Shown: positions 1-12,754 of the stretch, in pieces | How positions within the stretch are numbered: the first letter of the stretch is position 1 | Layout of the letters: each line of letters opens with the position of its first letter | Source of the DNA: Hoplostethus atlanticus | Lineage: Eukaryota; Chordata; Actinopteri; Trachichthyiformes; Trachichthyidae | Direction of reading: 5' to 3' | Assembly: GCA_034670405.1 (NCBI GenBank) | Contig: JAXDDX010000052.1 | Location: 2,925,501-2,989,500, forward strand | Length of the DNA: 64,000 nucleotides | Program-made: the position numbers and the translations under genes | The notes under the pieces: generated by a model | Told to the model about the DNA's origin: nothing | The model's database searches: none | Seen by the model: the letters and a program-made list of their open reading frames with translations, nothing else

Positions 1-1040
1 AAGATCATGGCGAACGCTACACTACCATCCAAAGTGAACCACAGATGTAGTATTTTCTTCGTTAATAAAGATTTTAAAAATATTGCTTTTCTATCTCCAT
101 CAGATGAATGGCAAATGTCACTGTGATGTGTGTAATGTCCGATAACAAACTCATCGCGTCTGTTTACGTAAACGTCATCGATGACGTATCAGGGTCTTGA
201 AGGGTTGTCCCATTTCATAGGGGGAGATTTCAACCACTACCCCTTGTAACTCTGTTCTGAGGGCCAAGCTGAAGGGCGAGGGGCACTCGAAAACGAGTCG
301 TAGGGGTGAAAATGAGAAATGGGATTCGGCCTAAATTGCCTTGAAAGTGATTGACAGTCAATCTGTGTTGGCCTTGTGATGCATTGGTGACCTGTCCAGG
401 GTCTTTCTCTGTCTTTCACTAAGATGCATGAACAAAATTAATGAATGAGCACAAATAAACCTAGTCGCTCAAAAACAAATTCGCTGTTGCACTGTTTATG
501 GATGGATGGATAAAAGTGAACTCTGTGTGTGTGTGTTTCTATCCTGGTGTGACTGCACACTCACACCATGGGGTCCAATTTCTCTGTGGGGTCCAAAATC
601 TTGGTCCCCATGGGCACAAGCATTGCAATCAATAGAAATGTACTAGTGCATCCCAAGTGGCCATAAATGGTATTGCAGTGTGTAAACTTTTATGTGATCA
701 ACTGACCATTTATGCTACCAACAGCCGAGTAAATCTATTTAATCAAGTTAACTTCCTTCAGTCCATTCAGTCAAAAAACCCACAAAAATATATTTTGTAT
801 TTCTGAACCTTTTTGCAAAAAAGTAAGGAAAAAGATCAGGTTTAGTTCTTTAATTAGCTGTTTATGAAAAATACAAATTCCTACCTGTTTTTCTTTTGTA
901 AATAGCAAATAACAAGAGCAAAAATATTAATTTAATTTACTGAACATTGACTTATGGGCCGGGTCTATGTAGTTCTAAGTCAAATTGACAAACTGACTGT
1001 TTAAGGGATCCATTTACTAATTGCTGCATTATTGAACTGT
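1..1040. other. Intergenic, no gene seen
   Basis: No ORF here has domain character or plausible splice sites. The stretch is AT-rich, with a short GT run near 520-536 and a GGAT run near 500-512. Positions about 365-515 resemble a fish SINE tail and are listed separately. The rest looks like unique or heavily decayed sequence. Confidence 0.6.
365..515 (+). repeat. SINE/LINE-tail-like fragment
   Basis: The phrase TGGTGACCTGTCCAGGGT followed about 120 bases later by a GGATGGATGGAT run is the layout commonly seen at the 3' end of fish SINE/RTE-derived repeats. No tRNA-like head is visible, so this would be a 5'-truncated copy. The match rests on memory of the family and is weak. Confidence 0.3.
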
Positions 1041-1332
1041 AAAACAATAGACCCATTCGGACGGGATTAGTTTCTCTAGGGGAGGTCAGGTAATTCAATT
1101 TATTACAGCGCTATTCAGTCATTTTAATCCCGTCCGGAACGGCCATGTCAGTGATTTTTCCCTCCTACCCCAGTAATAATTCCGGCCCCAAATACCTACT
1201 GTTTTTCAGCAAACTCACGGTGCACTGATAATTTTAGTACCGTCCGGATAGACATCTTGGTAATTTGAGATATATATCACACAGGCCCGGCGTTAGGAGG
1301 TTAATTAGGGGGGCTTTGCCCCCCCTGCCTCT

Positions 1333-1392
1333 GCCTCCTTGCCCCCCCATTGGCTGTTAGCCGCCTCCTTGCCCCCCCATTGGCTGTTAGCC
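1333..1392 (+). repeat. Two tandem copies of a 30-bp unit
   Basis: A 30-base unit beginning GCCTCCTTGCCCCCCCATTG occurs at 1333-1362 and again, identically, at 1363-1392. Immediately upstream is a GC-rich stretch of the sort seen at the ends of some fish hAT elements. Confidence 0.85.
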
Positions 1393-1712
1393 CAAACCAG
1401 AATTATTATTTTTTTTAGAAGTCAGAAAATAATATTTAGAGTGTGTCAAATTGTATTCATATTCAGTTAATCAATAAAAGTTCATTAAAAATGTTATTTT
1501 TATTTTATTTTATTCAATACGGCAGTCTTTGGACACACCTAGGCTATTAGCCCTGGCTGCGTGCGGTGGCAGCGAGTGATCAGACAGAGAGCGCGAGAGC
1601 TAGTTAATACTGAGGAGTGTGTGGGAGGAGTGCGAAGAAAGCAACTTTACTTAAGGTAGTGTGATAACTAATCACAAAGGTTAACTTACAACAAAAATGG
1701 ACATACACATAC

Positions 1713-1937
1713 ATGCGCTCTGAAAGTGAGTTTATTAACATTGTGGGACAGTGTCGGGAGACAGTACGGCCACAAAAGAGGAAAAGGACCGTTAACAAAA
1801 CTCTCCAAGCGTATCTCGTAGAAGACACAGTTGGCCAGCAGCAAGGTGATAGGCCTACTGACGAGGAAACTGAACTGCGGAGATTATTCTACAGCACCTT
1901 GGATGCGGTGGCTACAGTGTTTATTGTGCTATTGTAA
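1713..1937 (+). pseudogene. Possible transposase fragment (hAT-like), unrecognised
   Basis: A 74-residue reading frame contains a basic cluster (RPQKRKRTVNK) followed by ELRRLFYSTLDAV, which is reminiscent of the segment before the RNase H-like fold in ZMYM1-like hAT proteins. It lies inside a repeat-rich stretch and has no partner exons. I cannot assign it firmly. Confidence 0.25.
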
Positions 1938-2135
1938 TCTGCCACCACTGCTGATGTTTTTGTTATGTCGGTTTGACAACTGGTTTTCATGGTACACACA
2001 GATTAAGTGAAATTTGCGCTAGTAGGTTAATAATAGGCCTATCAATGTTGGCTATGTGAGACCTGTGGGAAATGCTGCTCCCTTGTGGTCATCACATGCC
2101 CCTCTTACAATAAGGTTCTAGAGCCGGGGCTGATA

Positions 2136-2423
2136 TTACAGAGTTTGCAGGTGCTTTATGCACTCACAGTATTTTCTTTTTAGATAGTCGACACGTTCTT
2201 TGCACTTCATCCAATTGAAAGTGGTGACAGAGGGGCACAGCTCGCATAGCTTCTCCCAAATGGCCTCCCACACCTTATGATTATGAATTGTATTTTCGAA
2301 TTGGCTTTGAAATCGTGGCTCTCCCCAAACAGAGATAAGGGCCAGGGTTTCTTCCCTGGTCCAGTGCCTCGATTTTTTGCCATTTGCAGCTGCACGCCTC
2401 TCTTGCATCTCCATTCGTCTCAT
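2136..2423 (-). pseudogene. Myb/SANT-like DNA-binding domain fragment
   Basis: This 95-residue frame carries a recognisable trihelix/Myb-like domain. It has an N-terminal basic stretch, then HWTREETLALISVWGE around residues 20-35, then KVWEAIWEKL and CKERVDYLKRKYCE, which give the three tryptophan/aromatic-anchored helices. Such domains occur in the second ORF of PIF/Harbinger elements and in many domesticated relatives. The frame starts inside the element at 1054-2544 and stops soon after the third helix, so it is probably a remnant. No neighbouring exon continues it. Nuclear DNA binding is inferred from the fold only. Confidence 0.5.
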
Positions 2424-2549
2424 TTCAAAGTCCAGTCGCTCTTTCTCAAGCTAGCTAGCTATTGGCACGCGAGTGACATAAACATCCGGGTACGTCCGAC
2501 AATTACGTTCCTCCGTCTGTAAATTTTAATCCCGTCTGGATCGACGACT

Positions 2550-3553
2550 GAAATTACCGAGGAGCCATGCAAATGTTTTATTACCCACCTAACGTTTTGG
2601 TTTGAGAATAAAATTGCTTAGGCTACTGATGGGTGTTAATGTTTCTAATAAGGAAAACAATTTACTGACATTTATTAAAAGCATATTCAGAATGGGATTA
2701 CACTTCAGTCTTCAATACATTATATTATGGTCTGGCCCACCTATCAACTGCACACAAAAGAATTGGCCCGAGGCTAAATGTAGTTGCCGACCCCCGCTTT
2801 ACATCAATCACATGATTTCCGAGAGCTCAATATTTGAAATCTAAGTTAAAACTGATACTGCAGCACTCTGACTGATCCTGCCTCCAGTTGGATCTGTTAA
2901 AATATAGCACTGTATGCATTCATCATTAGCTAGCTAGCTAACATAAATGGCTGTCAATAGATAACTTTTTAGATGACTCAGATTGGCTAATAGAGTCCAC
3001 TACACATGCTTTTTAATTAAAATTTATGATACAATGGTAACTTTGTTGATCACTATCACAACATATCTAAACAGTAATGTTATATCAAAACAACGATGTA
3101 TAGAAAAGGGAATATCGAATACAGGGAATTTTTCTCATTCTGATGCTAGCTAACATTAACTAACCTAACATTAGCTACCTTATGTATCGATAACGTTAGC
3201 CGTTTCAGTTAACTACATGTTTGACTAGCAGGTGCCTAGCTAGACAGATCATCATATTGGGGAAAATTATGTTGTTTCATCACTCGCAGTGCGAAAAAAT
3301 GACCAAGGGTCAATATTTTTCTTTTTCTTCAGGGTACCCGCGGGGTCTTAAAAGTATTCAATAATCATTGAATTTAATATTCTCAAAATAAGACCTTAAA
3401 AGTATTGAATTTCGTTTACAAAGGTCTTATATTTTTTTCTTGTTCTTTCGTAGGATTAAATGAATACCGTAACATCATAAATAACTGTCAAATGTATAAA
3501 ATGTTTTTTGTGTGTGTAACGTTACAATTTACTCTGTTTGGTGTGACTTGAAC
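2550..3553. other. Intergenic, no gene seen
   Basis: AT-rich sequence with scattered GCTAGC and TAACGTTAGC words common in fish repeats. Frames present (for example 2602-2844 plus) show no domain, no repeat structure and no splice context. Confidence 0.55.
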
Positions 3554-4125
3554 GTTACGACAGTACAGGTACTGTCTTCAGTGTATTGATGCTTTTGACC
3601 ATGGAGTGTGCTACTAACAAGCTAGCTCGTCGCCTCAGAATGGGCAAGTGTCGTTTTAACCCTAAGTGGCAGCAGAATCCAAAATACAAATGGGTTAAGC
3701 CTATTCCAGGCAATGACTGTGAGACCCAATGCTGTTTGTGCCGAAAATCTTTCAAGCTGGGGACGATGGGACTTATGGCTTTGGACTCCCATATGAAGAG
3801 TGCGAAGCACGTCACATGTGCTACAGCCTGCCAGCAGCAGGTGCCTATAGCACAGTTCTGTGCACAGCAAAGCTCTTCACCAACAGCAGCGCGTAAAACT
3901 GGCACCGCGGCTACTGCTAGCAATACTGAAGAAATTGCATCGTCTGTAGTGCAGCCTGTGAACCTGCAAGCTCATTGTGGCTCTACGCCAATTCTTCGGG
4001 CAGAGGTGGTTTGTGTCTTAGTGGTTAGTGGTGCTTTCTGCCTTTGTGTTACACACTCTCGCTGGATTGCTGCACTTTCTGATCCTAATCTACTGCATGA
4101 TATGCCTGTTATTTTTTTTACCTGA
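3554..4125 (+). pseudogene. hAT-like transposase N-terminus with BED-like zinc finger
   Basis: The frame from about 3586 encodes a short basic leader (MECATNKLARRLRMGKCRFN) and a BED-like zinc finger. The finger pattern is CCLCRKSF with a His pair in LDSHMKSAKH, preceded by conserved aromatic residues (KYKWVKP). Fish hAT-type elements carry this finger at the N-terminus to bind the transposon ends. Past residue about 115 the reading becomes low complexity and then non-coding, and no catalytic region follows on this strand. Bases 3554-3740 are nearly identical, in inverted orientation, to 9611-9798. A truncated copy is the simplest reading. Confidence 0.5.
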
Positions 4126-4170
4126 TTAGCTTCAGTTCAAATAGGAGCTTTTGTCACCAAAAGGCGCTAT

Positions 4171-4266
4171 GTTAGGGTGACCAGACGTCCCCGTTTTCCG
4201 GGGACAGTCCCCGTTTTTGGTGGCCTGTCCCTGGCTGGAGCTGTCCCCGGAAATGTCCCCGTTTTT
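4171..4266 (+). repeat. Terminus-like repeat (GGGTGACCAGACGTCCCCG)
   Basis: GGGTGACCAGACGTCCCCG followed by several copies of GTCCCCG resembles the ends of some vertebrate hAT families. No second end was found, so only a partial repeat can be claimed. Confidence 0.3.
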
Positions 4267-5160
4267 AACTGTGCGTTAAAAACAGACCGCAAAGTGGAAT
4301 AATATTTTACGTGTCAAGAAAGACGGGGCAGCAGAGCCTACCAGTTGGTACCCAATTTTTACAAAGTCGGCCTGCATCATTGTCTCCCAGAAATGAGCCA
4401 AATCTCCCTGACTCCCGGAAAGGATCCCGACCAAAAATAAACAAAAAAAAACAACACACGAGTTACGCACTTCGGCACAGCCACAGCGCGCGGAATGTGA
4501 TGTCCGGTGATGTGATTTTGTGATTTAGCTAGCCAAATGGAACAACACGGAGCCAAAAAAGAAATTACTGTAGTGGACTTGTGTAGTGGACTGTGAGCAG
4601 CATTCACCATATGTGGCACGGCCCCTTTAAGACGGTAGGATGGTGGGAAGAGGGGCGTGCCTGTGGCTTATTATTACAGGAACTGTAACAGTGAATGAAT
4701 GAATTGTTTGGTGTGGAATAAACGGCACGAGTTGGTGGCCAAAGAGAATTTTTCCTGCGCCTCTAAAAAATAAGCCGACTATGGCACACTGCACTGTGTG
4801 CAATTCTAGCTTTTCAGTTGCGGGCGGAGGTTTAAATGACTGCAAAAGATATGTTGAGGTAAACTCAGTTTAAGCTAGCCTAGGTAGCGATACACATTGC
4901 AAAGCAGCCCGTTAGTACAGAGGGAGGCTTAAATTAGCCAATGTCAATATAATTTATCTAAAACGTTTTTGTCTGTAAATCTACATGTCAGTGGGTATGT
5001 GCAGGGGTTGAAGTGGGCCGGAACGATCTGGAACGGTGTTCCGGCAGCTTCGATTAATAAGTAAATAAATCTGATTGGCAGTTTCATACATAATAATGTC
5101 AAGCGAGTTTATTTTCGTGTGCTGCAGCCTGGCGTTCCTTCCAGCTGCCCCTCCTCTCCG
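4267..5160. other. Repeat-rich intergenic sequence, no gene
   Basis: No coding region can be supported. At about 4999-5045 the phrase CAGGGGTTGAAGTGGGCCGG resembles a fish DNA-transposon end. A run AGCTAGCC and purine-rich stretches are the only other landmarks. Confidence 0.5.
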
Positions 5161-5164
5161 TGTA

Positions 5165-5453
5165 GCCTCCTCTCCTCTACATCCACAATAATACGTTTTC
5201 GTTTTAAAACGTAGTTTTGAAACTAAAACGATCTCGGTCCACACAAGCGTTATAGCACCGTTTCAGAAATTATCTCCGTCCATAAAAACGCATATCAGTT
5301 ACCATCATATAAGTTACCATTCACCTACACTGGGCATGCGCGTGCCGATGTAAACAGGAAGCAGATTGTCTGCTCTGCTTAGTTGCAGAAAATATCGTTA
5401 TGAAAAACAGCAATGGCGAAAAGTAAGAGCAGAGATGTCTTTGTTTGATGTAC
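5165..5453 (+). mobile_element. 5' end of a DNA transposon (copy 1 of 3)
   Basis: The stretch contains CGTTTTCGTTTTAAAACG and GTCCACACAAGCG, then AATATCGTTATGAAAAACAG, then a frame opening at 5413 as M-A-K-S-K-S-R-D-V-F-V. It is matched in inverted orientation at 23745-24033 (where the frame runs on into a W-T-D-D-E segment) and, without the ORF, at 62135-62357. Three copies sharing one terminal region plus the beginning of an ORF indicate a dispersed autonomous family of which only left ends remain here. The family name is not known to me. Confidence 0.5.
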
Positions 5454-5778
5454 TTTTTTGAAGTCACTGAAGGTGACTGGTCTTGTGCCGACCTCTATAG
5501 AAGACCCGGAAGTTGAGGGTTGTTCATCCTCCTCCTGATGGTTTGAGGTGTCTTGCTCAGGAGTAAAGACATGTGTGACCACTTAATTTCTGCGTTGTGT
5601 TTAATAAATGGGCAGGACTCAGTGTTGTTCTCTGGCGACAGGTTTATTTTCTGCATAGAATGAGAGAGACAGTAAATCTCGTGGCAAGGCAACACTCTCA
5701 TAAGGAGTATGTCTTTACATTGAGAGGTGTGGAAGGGGGAGACAAGAGGGAGATGTGGTGTAATTATATTCACTTTGT

Positions 5779-6960
5779 TACACATGGAATAAGGACCTCT
5801 CCATATCCTCCTGAGATGTGATCATCACCACTTCTTCAGAGACCACATCCTCACTGAAAGTCAACATCGGTGTATCCTCTACCATGGGCAGCTCAGTTGC
5901 TGTGGGTAGCACGACCCTCTCTGTCACATCATCAGGGGTTATGTTCTTGTTAACAGGAAACATCCGTGTACCCCTGAATCCAGCCTGGGCATTTTCAACT
6001 GTCGCAGTCTTCTGCCAGGCCTGGCGAAACAGAGAGAAGAACTCTGTTTTAGGGAGCTTCTGTCCTGCCATCCTCCTTGTCCACTTCCGCCCCTTCTCAT
6101 ACCAATTGTGTTTCAAACTTTTGAAAAGTGCTTTGTCAGCAGGCTGGAGGGCATGTGTGGTGTGAGATGGATAGGCCATCACATGCACATTTTTGGCTTT
6201 CATCACTTGTATGAAGTCCAAATTGTAGACTTGGCTACTGTGGCCATCCAACAGGAGGACATGGGGCCTTGGGTCATTTCTTGGCAGCTGCTCTGTAAAC
6301 ATCTGACCCAACTCCAGGAACAGGTCACTGTTTATCCAGGCGTTGTCAGAGACCCTAACGGCAACATTTTCTGGGCAACCATAAAGCCACTCACACCTTA
6401 GTCGCTTCCCTTTATAGATGACCATTGTGCAACTAAATGTTCCCGCTGCATTGAAGGCTGCAAGGACTGTCGTGGTCTCTCCTTTCTCCCCAGCAGTTAC
6501 CTCTACACAGGGCTTACCCACGTCCCCAACCCACACGCTTGGAGCAAAACTGGTCTTGCAGGCCAGACCCATCGCAATTCCAAAGATGTGATGGAACATC
6601 TTTTATTTCAAGTTCCTCCAGCAGGTCTTCATACTGTTGAAACCACTTTCCTACCACCTCAGGGTTCAGCCCTGCTGCTCTTGCTGCTGAAAGAGCCTCT
6701 GGTTTCTTAATGCTGAGGTCTAGATTCCGTTTCAAAATTTTTTGAAACCAGTAATACCCAGCAGTGCCTTATTGGCCTTTGCATAATTAAATGCAATTCC
6801 CTGGACATCTCTTTTGGTAAGGGGGAAACCAAAAGAGGAGTTTGATAAGACTGGCCAGTTCTTTCTCAGATTCCTCTGGCAGGTATTGCTTCCTCCCAGA
6901 TGCATAGCCAGAGCCAGCAACTTTGCCACTAATGCGCCTTCGCAAAGTGGTCTTTGGAAT
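5779..6960 (-). pseudogene. Pogo/jerky-like transposase (Tc1/mariner superfamily), frameshifted
   Basis: Three minus-strand frames together give one DDE_1-type transposase. The N-terminal piece (about 6960-6740) has a psq-type helix-turn-helix, ARAWNIPKTTLRRRISGK, but is split over frames. The middle piece (6735-6514) carries the first catalytic Asp in LWNCDGSGLQ. The long piece (6599-5779, 273 aa) has LLLDGHSS with the second acidic residue and YPSHTTHALQPADKALF, the typical pogo/Tigger/jerky block. These enzymes cut and paste at TA sites in the nucleus. At least two frameshifts near 6600 and 6740 make the copy inactive. It lies directly downstream of, and in the same orientation as, a hAT-like remnant, so one probably inserted beside or into the other. 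Confidence 0.7.
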
Positions 6961-7500
6961 GTTCCAAGCCCTTGCTAAAAAGCGAACATGGCCAGACCTT
7001 CAGACACTTCCTGGATGACTCTACTCTTTTTAAATTGCTCCATGTGCTCCTCTGTGGCCCTTCTTTTCTGGCCCTGTGCCTCGGATTCCTTCTTTCTTCT
7101 CTCATTCTCAAGATGGATTCGGTATCTGTTCCTGGCTGCTACGGCAGAGGTAAGGAGCTCCGGTGTGAGGGGGATCTTGGTATCCCCCCCCATGTAGCGA
7201 CACATAATCACACACAATTCTATGTGCAATGATGGTGTCCTCCTGGACATTACAGATCTCGACTTCTTTGTTGATAGAGAACCACCTCTCCATTGTAGCC
7301 TGGCCATGAGAGAGGAGGAGAAGCTTTTGGAGGAAAGCCCAGAGCTCTGGGTAGGGCTCGCTGATGAAACGTTGAAGGAACATGTCCAGCCTCTTCTCCA
7401 TGGGCTTGAAGGATAGGAACTCCTCATTCCTCACCTCCAGCGACAGGAATTGTGAAAACTGCTGGATGATCAGATCACCTATAGATATAGAATATATATA

Positions 7501-9101
<1,601 letters not shown>

Positions 9102-9568
9102 TAGATAATATAATCTAATAATATTTACTTGTGTTTTGTTTGTGAGTTGTATGCCTAAATGTTTCCACTGTCAGGACTTAATCATAAAAATAATGTAATA
9201 ATAATTATGTACCAGCAGCAAAACCTCCTGCCAACTGCTTGTCTTGGAGAAACTTTTTGACTAGACACTTCATCTTGCCCTGAGTCTGGATCTGAATACA
9301 TCATGGCCTGGTTAAGACAAGTCATTTGTCTCACAGTCGGGTAATTCAAGGGGCTCTTCTCCTGAATCTTCTTCACCATTCTGGATAGACCCTCCATGCA
9401 TTCCTTTCTGAACTGGAGGACAGAAAGCTCTCCTACGATGGGTCTACTCTGCTGCTGGAGCTCCTAAGGATGTTAATAGGGACTAACTTAAGTAATTGGT
9501 CTCCTCTCCCTCCTCTTTTCTGCCAGCTGACCCAGTGAGAAGACAGGCCAAGTAATTTTCACAAGAAT

Positions 9569-9605
<37 letters not shown>

Positions 9606-9609
9606 ACAC
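9569..9609 (+). repeat. (CA)n microsatellite
   Basis: An uninterrupted run of CA dinucleotides with a CACCCACACCC tail. It falls inside the hAT-like remnant and marks the point where that reading is lost. Confidence 0.95.
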
Positions 9610-9798
9610 CCACAAACAGCATTGGGCCTCACGGTCATTGTCTGGAATAGGCTTAACCCACTCATATTTTGGATTCTGCTGCCACTTACAGGTTAAAACG
9701 ACACTTGCCCATTCTGAGGCGACGAGCTAGCTTGTTAGTAGCACACTCCACGGTCAAGAGCATCAATACACTGACGACAGTACCTGTACTGTCGTAAC

Positions 9799-10747
9799 CA
9801 GTGTTGCCAGATCTCGCGAGAGAAACAAGCAACCAGGTCTATGGAAACAAGCCCAAAAGAAGCAACTGAGCTCTCCAAAAAAAAAAATAAATAAATAAAT
9901 AAATAAAGCCCAAAACAGGCGACCTTACCTACCACAATGTGAGAGAGAGAGGCCACTTGATCAATTTATATATATATGTATGAATTTATTTTGCATTTGA
10001 ACCGTTTCATTGCATTGCATTTAATTTAATTTAAAAAATACTGTCACTTTTTAACTAAAGAAGTTGAACAAAACCAACTGGCCAACAAACAAGGCTGACG
10101 CCAGGTACATCTCGCCCTGCAGTGCCACCAAGTGGCGAAACAGAAAACTTTAACATTTTCCGGACATCACACAGACCGACACATACACAGACAGAAAATG
10201 TAATCCTCAATTCTCGCCGACCCAAGGTGCGAGACAAAAATGAGGAATGAATGAAAATAAAAGTTAAGAAGTTGCATATAACGAACTGGCCAAGTAATTA
10301 TATGAGTGAAGGCAAAACAAAGATATCTTTTTGGCTTTTTAAACAACATTAAAAAAAATTACACATGCTGAGCCTGTGGGCCTTTGACTGGCCATCTCAA
10401 AATAAAACCCTAAATATGGGGGGAAAAAACTTGTATTGTGTCCTTGTCCTCCTTGTCTTGTCATCAGCTCAACACACAAATCACACACCTTAACTTTTAG
10501 CCTAGTCCTGTTCCTGTTTGTTTAATAAAAAATAAAATAAAATAAAAACTTCCCTTCTTAGCATCCTAGTCTTGTCTTGTCATCAGCTCTGTTCCTGTCA
10601 CACACACACACACACAGACACACACACAACCTAGTTAATAACTTTTAGCCTAGTTCTGTTCCTGTTCGTTATTGGAAAAAAATCTTCCCTTCTTAGCATC
10701 ATAGCCTGGCACTAATAAAAAAGATACAGTAACAGCACTTACCTTAA
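9799..10747. other. Repeat-rich intergenic sequence, no gene
   Basis: Contains an A/AAAT run (9878-9907), a TA run (9967-9978) and the duplicated block described at 10455-10700. No frame shows a protein family or splice context. Confidence 0.55.
10455..10700 (+). repeat. Imperfect tandem duplication
   Basis: Three ordered landmarks occur twice: TCTTGTCTTGTCATCAGCTC (about 10455 and 10569), AACTTTTAGCCTAGT (about 10493 and 10638) and CTTCCCTTCTTAGCATC (about 10549 and 10685). The second copy is lengthened by a CACA run. Confidence 0.75.
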
Positions 10748-10984
10748 TTAAGATCCATCTTCACTGTCTTCATCTGCATCGGTCTCTCTGCTCTCTGATG
10801 CTCCACTCACAGAGTACATGCAGCTGCTGTTGAAACGCTGGAGCATCTCCTTGCTTGGGACAAAGTCCTTGCAGCATATGCCTTGTCTTCTCAGTCCATA
10901 TTTTATGTGGAGTATGCTGCTGAGAGTTTCTTGTCCCATTCTGTTCCTCAGTTTGGACTTGACCAGGCTCATCTGTGAGAACAC
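10748..10984 (-). pseudogene. hAT-type transposase C-terminal fragment
   Basis: A 78-residue frame reads VFSQMSLVKSKLRNRMGQET followed by LSSILHIKYGLRRQG and an acidic tail (ESRETDADEDSEDGS). The F-S-x-M-x-x-V-K-x-x-x-R-x-R-M pattern is the hAT dimerisation helix found in many vertebrate hAT-derived proteins. The catalytic portion upstream on the minus strand is absent because a SINE and a DIRS element follow at 11025 onward. A 5'-truncated remnant is the best reading. Confidence 0.45.
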
Positions 10985-11024
10985 TATTTCTCGTAGGCTT
11001 CGCCTTATGGGCTATGGGCTACAT

Positions 11025-11460
11025 TTACGGTGGCATGGTGGCGCAGTGCTTGCACTGCTGCCTCACAGCAAGAAGGTCCTGGGTTCGATTCCCGCCTGGG
11101 GCGCTGTTGAGTCTGGGGTGCCCAGATGGGTTATCTCCCGGGCCTTTCTGTGTGGAGTTTGCATGTTCTCCCCGTGCTCACATGGGTCTCCTCCTGTAAA
11201 AAGAACCCCATCTAAAAACATGCAACATCCAGTCCTGTTCCTGACGACGACAGCGACGTACACCTGGAATTGGTCCCCGGGCACTGGTGTTGGCGGCTGC
11301 CCACTGCTCCCTGGCCGTCCTTGGAGGAAGGTCGGCGGGGATGGGTTAAAAAGCAGTATTCATTCAACTCGGACACTCTACCCTGCATGTGTGTGTGTTG
11401 TGTTGTGTTTGGCGGCCACTTCGCCCCTGCATGTGTGTTCGACGTTGCAAATAAAGACTA
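11025..11460 (+). mobile_element. tRNA-derived SINE
   Basis: The head has polymerase III promoter-like boxes: TGGTGGCGCAGTGC (A box) near 11037 and GGGTTCGATTCCC (B box) near 11083. These are followed by the fish-SINE phrase GTGTGGAGTTTGCATGTTCT. The tail GGCGGCCACTTCGCCCCTGC (about 11411) and AATAAAGACT ends near 11460. The same tail occurs alone at 55019-55066. It abuts the DIRS element on its right. Confidence 0.6.
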
Positions 11461-11804
11461 ATCTTATGCTCGTGCGCGTGAGCGCAAGCACTGAAAATTC
11501 AACGATGCACCTATCAGCTGGGGCTCCGCCCCCAAGTACCTGTATATAATGCCGTGCTTACCGGCATTCGTCCTCCTTTTTCTTTCAGCGAGGGGTATAC
11601 CTCGCTTGGAGTCTCCCCTGGCGGCTCTTCTCTGTCCGGGCGCTGGATGGTGTCCAGACGAGAAACCGCTGCCTCCCTCCCGTCTCCATAAGCAGCTGGC
11701 CACTCTGGCTTATAAGATGTATGTCTGTTCGGCCCAGAGCGCTGCCGCTGTGAATAACATCGCTCTGCTGGCTTCTGCTCTGTCATCATTGAGAGTCGGC
11801 AAGG

Positions 11805-12754
11805 AGTCCTCTGGTGCCAGGACAACAGCCTCCTCCTGAATGTCACCAAAACTAAGGAGCTGATTGTGGACTTTAGGAGGACACAACAACAGAGGACGTA
11901 CTCACCACTGGGGATTAATGGGAATACTGTGGAGAGGGTGAGCAGGTATAAATACCTGGGAGTCCACATCACCGAAGATCTCACATGGTCCACACACACT
12001 GACACTCTGGTGAGAAAGGCGAGGCAGCGCCTTTACCACCTCAGGCAACTGAGGAAATTTAAAGTCTCCCGGAGGATCCTTCAGTCCTTCTACTCTGGAG
12101 CTGTGGAGAGCATCCTGACAGGAAGCATCACTGCCTGGTTTGGCAGCAGCTCCGCTCAGGACAGGAAGGCTCTGCAGAGAGTAGTGCGTTCGGCTGAACG
12201 CACTATTGAAACTACACTCCCCACCCTGCAGGACTTATACACCAGGAGGTGCAGAACCAGAGCCTGCAGGATCATGAAGGATCCTCACCACCCCAACAAT
12301 GGTCTGTTTCAGCTGCTGCGGTCAGGCAAGCGCCTCCGTAGTCACGCTGCCAAAACAGAGAGACTGAGACGGAGTTTCTTTCCTCAGGCCATCAGGACTG
12401 TGAACTCTGACCTCACCAGGGCCCCCACCAAGACACACACACTGCCCCTCTTATGCACACACACACACTTAGGTAAAGACTACACATAATTTATAATTTA
12501 TATTATATTATACATACAATTTTCCCTTTTTTTACTATATTTTTTTATAAAGTGCTCTTATTGTAAATATTGTGTTTTTTATATAGAGCTCTTAAAAACT
12601 GTGACATTGTAAATATTGTGTTGGTTATTGTAAATAGTGTGAACCTGTTATTTTGCACATTTCTGCTAAGCATTGCCACTTTGCATTTCACTACACACCT
12701 CGTGTGTGTATGTGACAATTAAACTTCTTGAATCTTGAATCTTGAATCTTGAAG
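11805..12754 (+). mobile_element. 5'-truncated CR1/L2-clade-like LINE, 3' end of ORF2
   Basis: The reading from about 11808 to 12489 gives the C-terminal end of a LINE reverse transcriptase: SRYKYLGVHITEDLTWSTHT, then SFYSGAVESILTGSITAWFG, then TLPTLQDLYTRRCRTRACRI. A short 3' UTR ends in tandem TTGAATC units at about 12726-12753, the terminal microsatellite expected of CR1/L2-type LINEs. The frame is intact over its 207 recognised residues. The element lies within the DIRS gag region. Its 3' tail reappears inverted at 56443-56500 in a usp2 intron, showing an active family in this genome's past. Confidence 0.75.

Larger units (their letters stand above)
1054..2544. mobile_element. Decayed DNA transposon bounded by CGGACGGGATTA-type inverted motifs
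   Basis: The motif CATTCGGACGGGATTAG at 1054-1070 recurs in inverted form as TTAATCCCGTCTGGATCG at 2527-2544. A third inverted copy lies at about 1122-1138 and a related CGTCCGGA at 1243. Terminal inverted repeats with subterminal copies suggest a cut-and-paste element. The enclosed Myb/SANT-like ORF (2136-2423, minus) is the kind of accessory protein found in PIF/Harbinger and related elements. No matching transposase is seen inside, and no target duplication was confirmed. Alternatively 1054-1140 is a small palindromic element on its own and the ORF belongs to something else. Confidence 0.4.

Noticed and set aside
11035-11100. tRNA gene suggested by A and B boxes
   Set aside because: The boxes belong to a SINE head; no cloverleaf or CCA-proximal acceptor pairing follows and the sequence continues into the SINE body.
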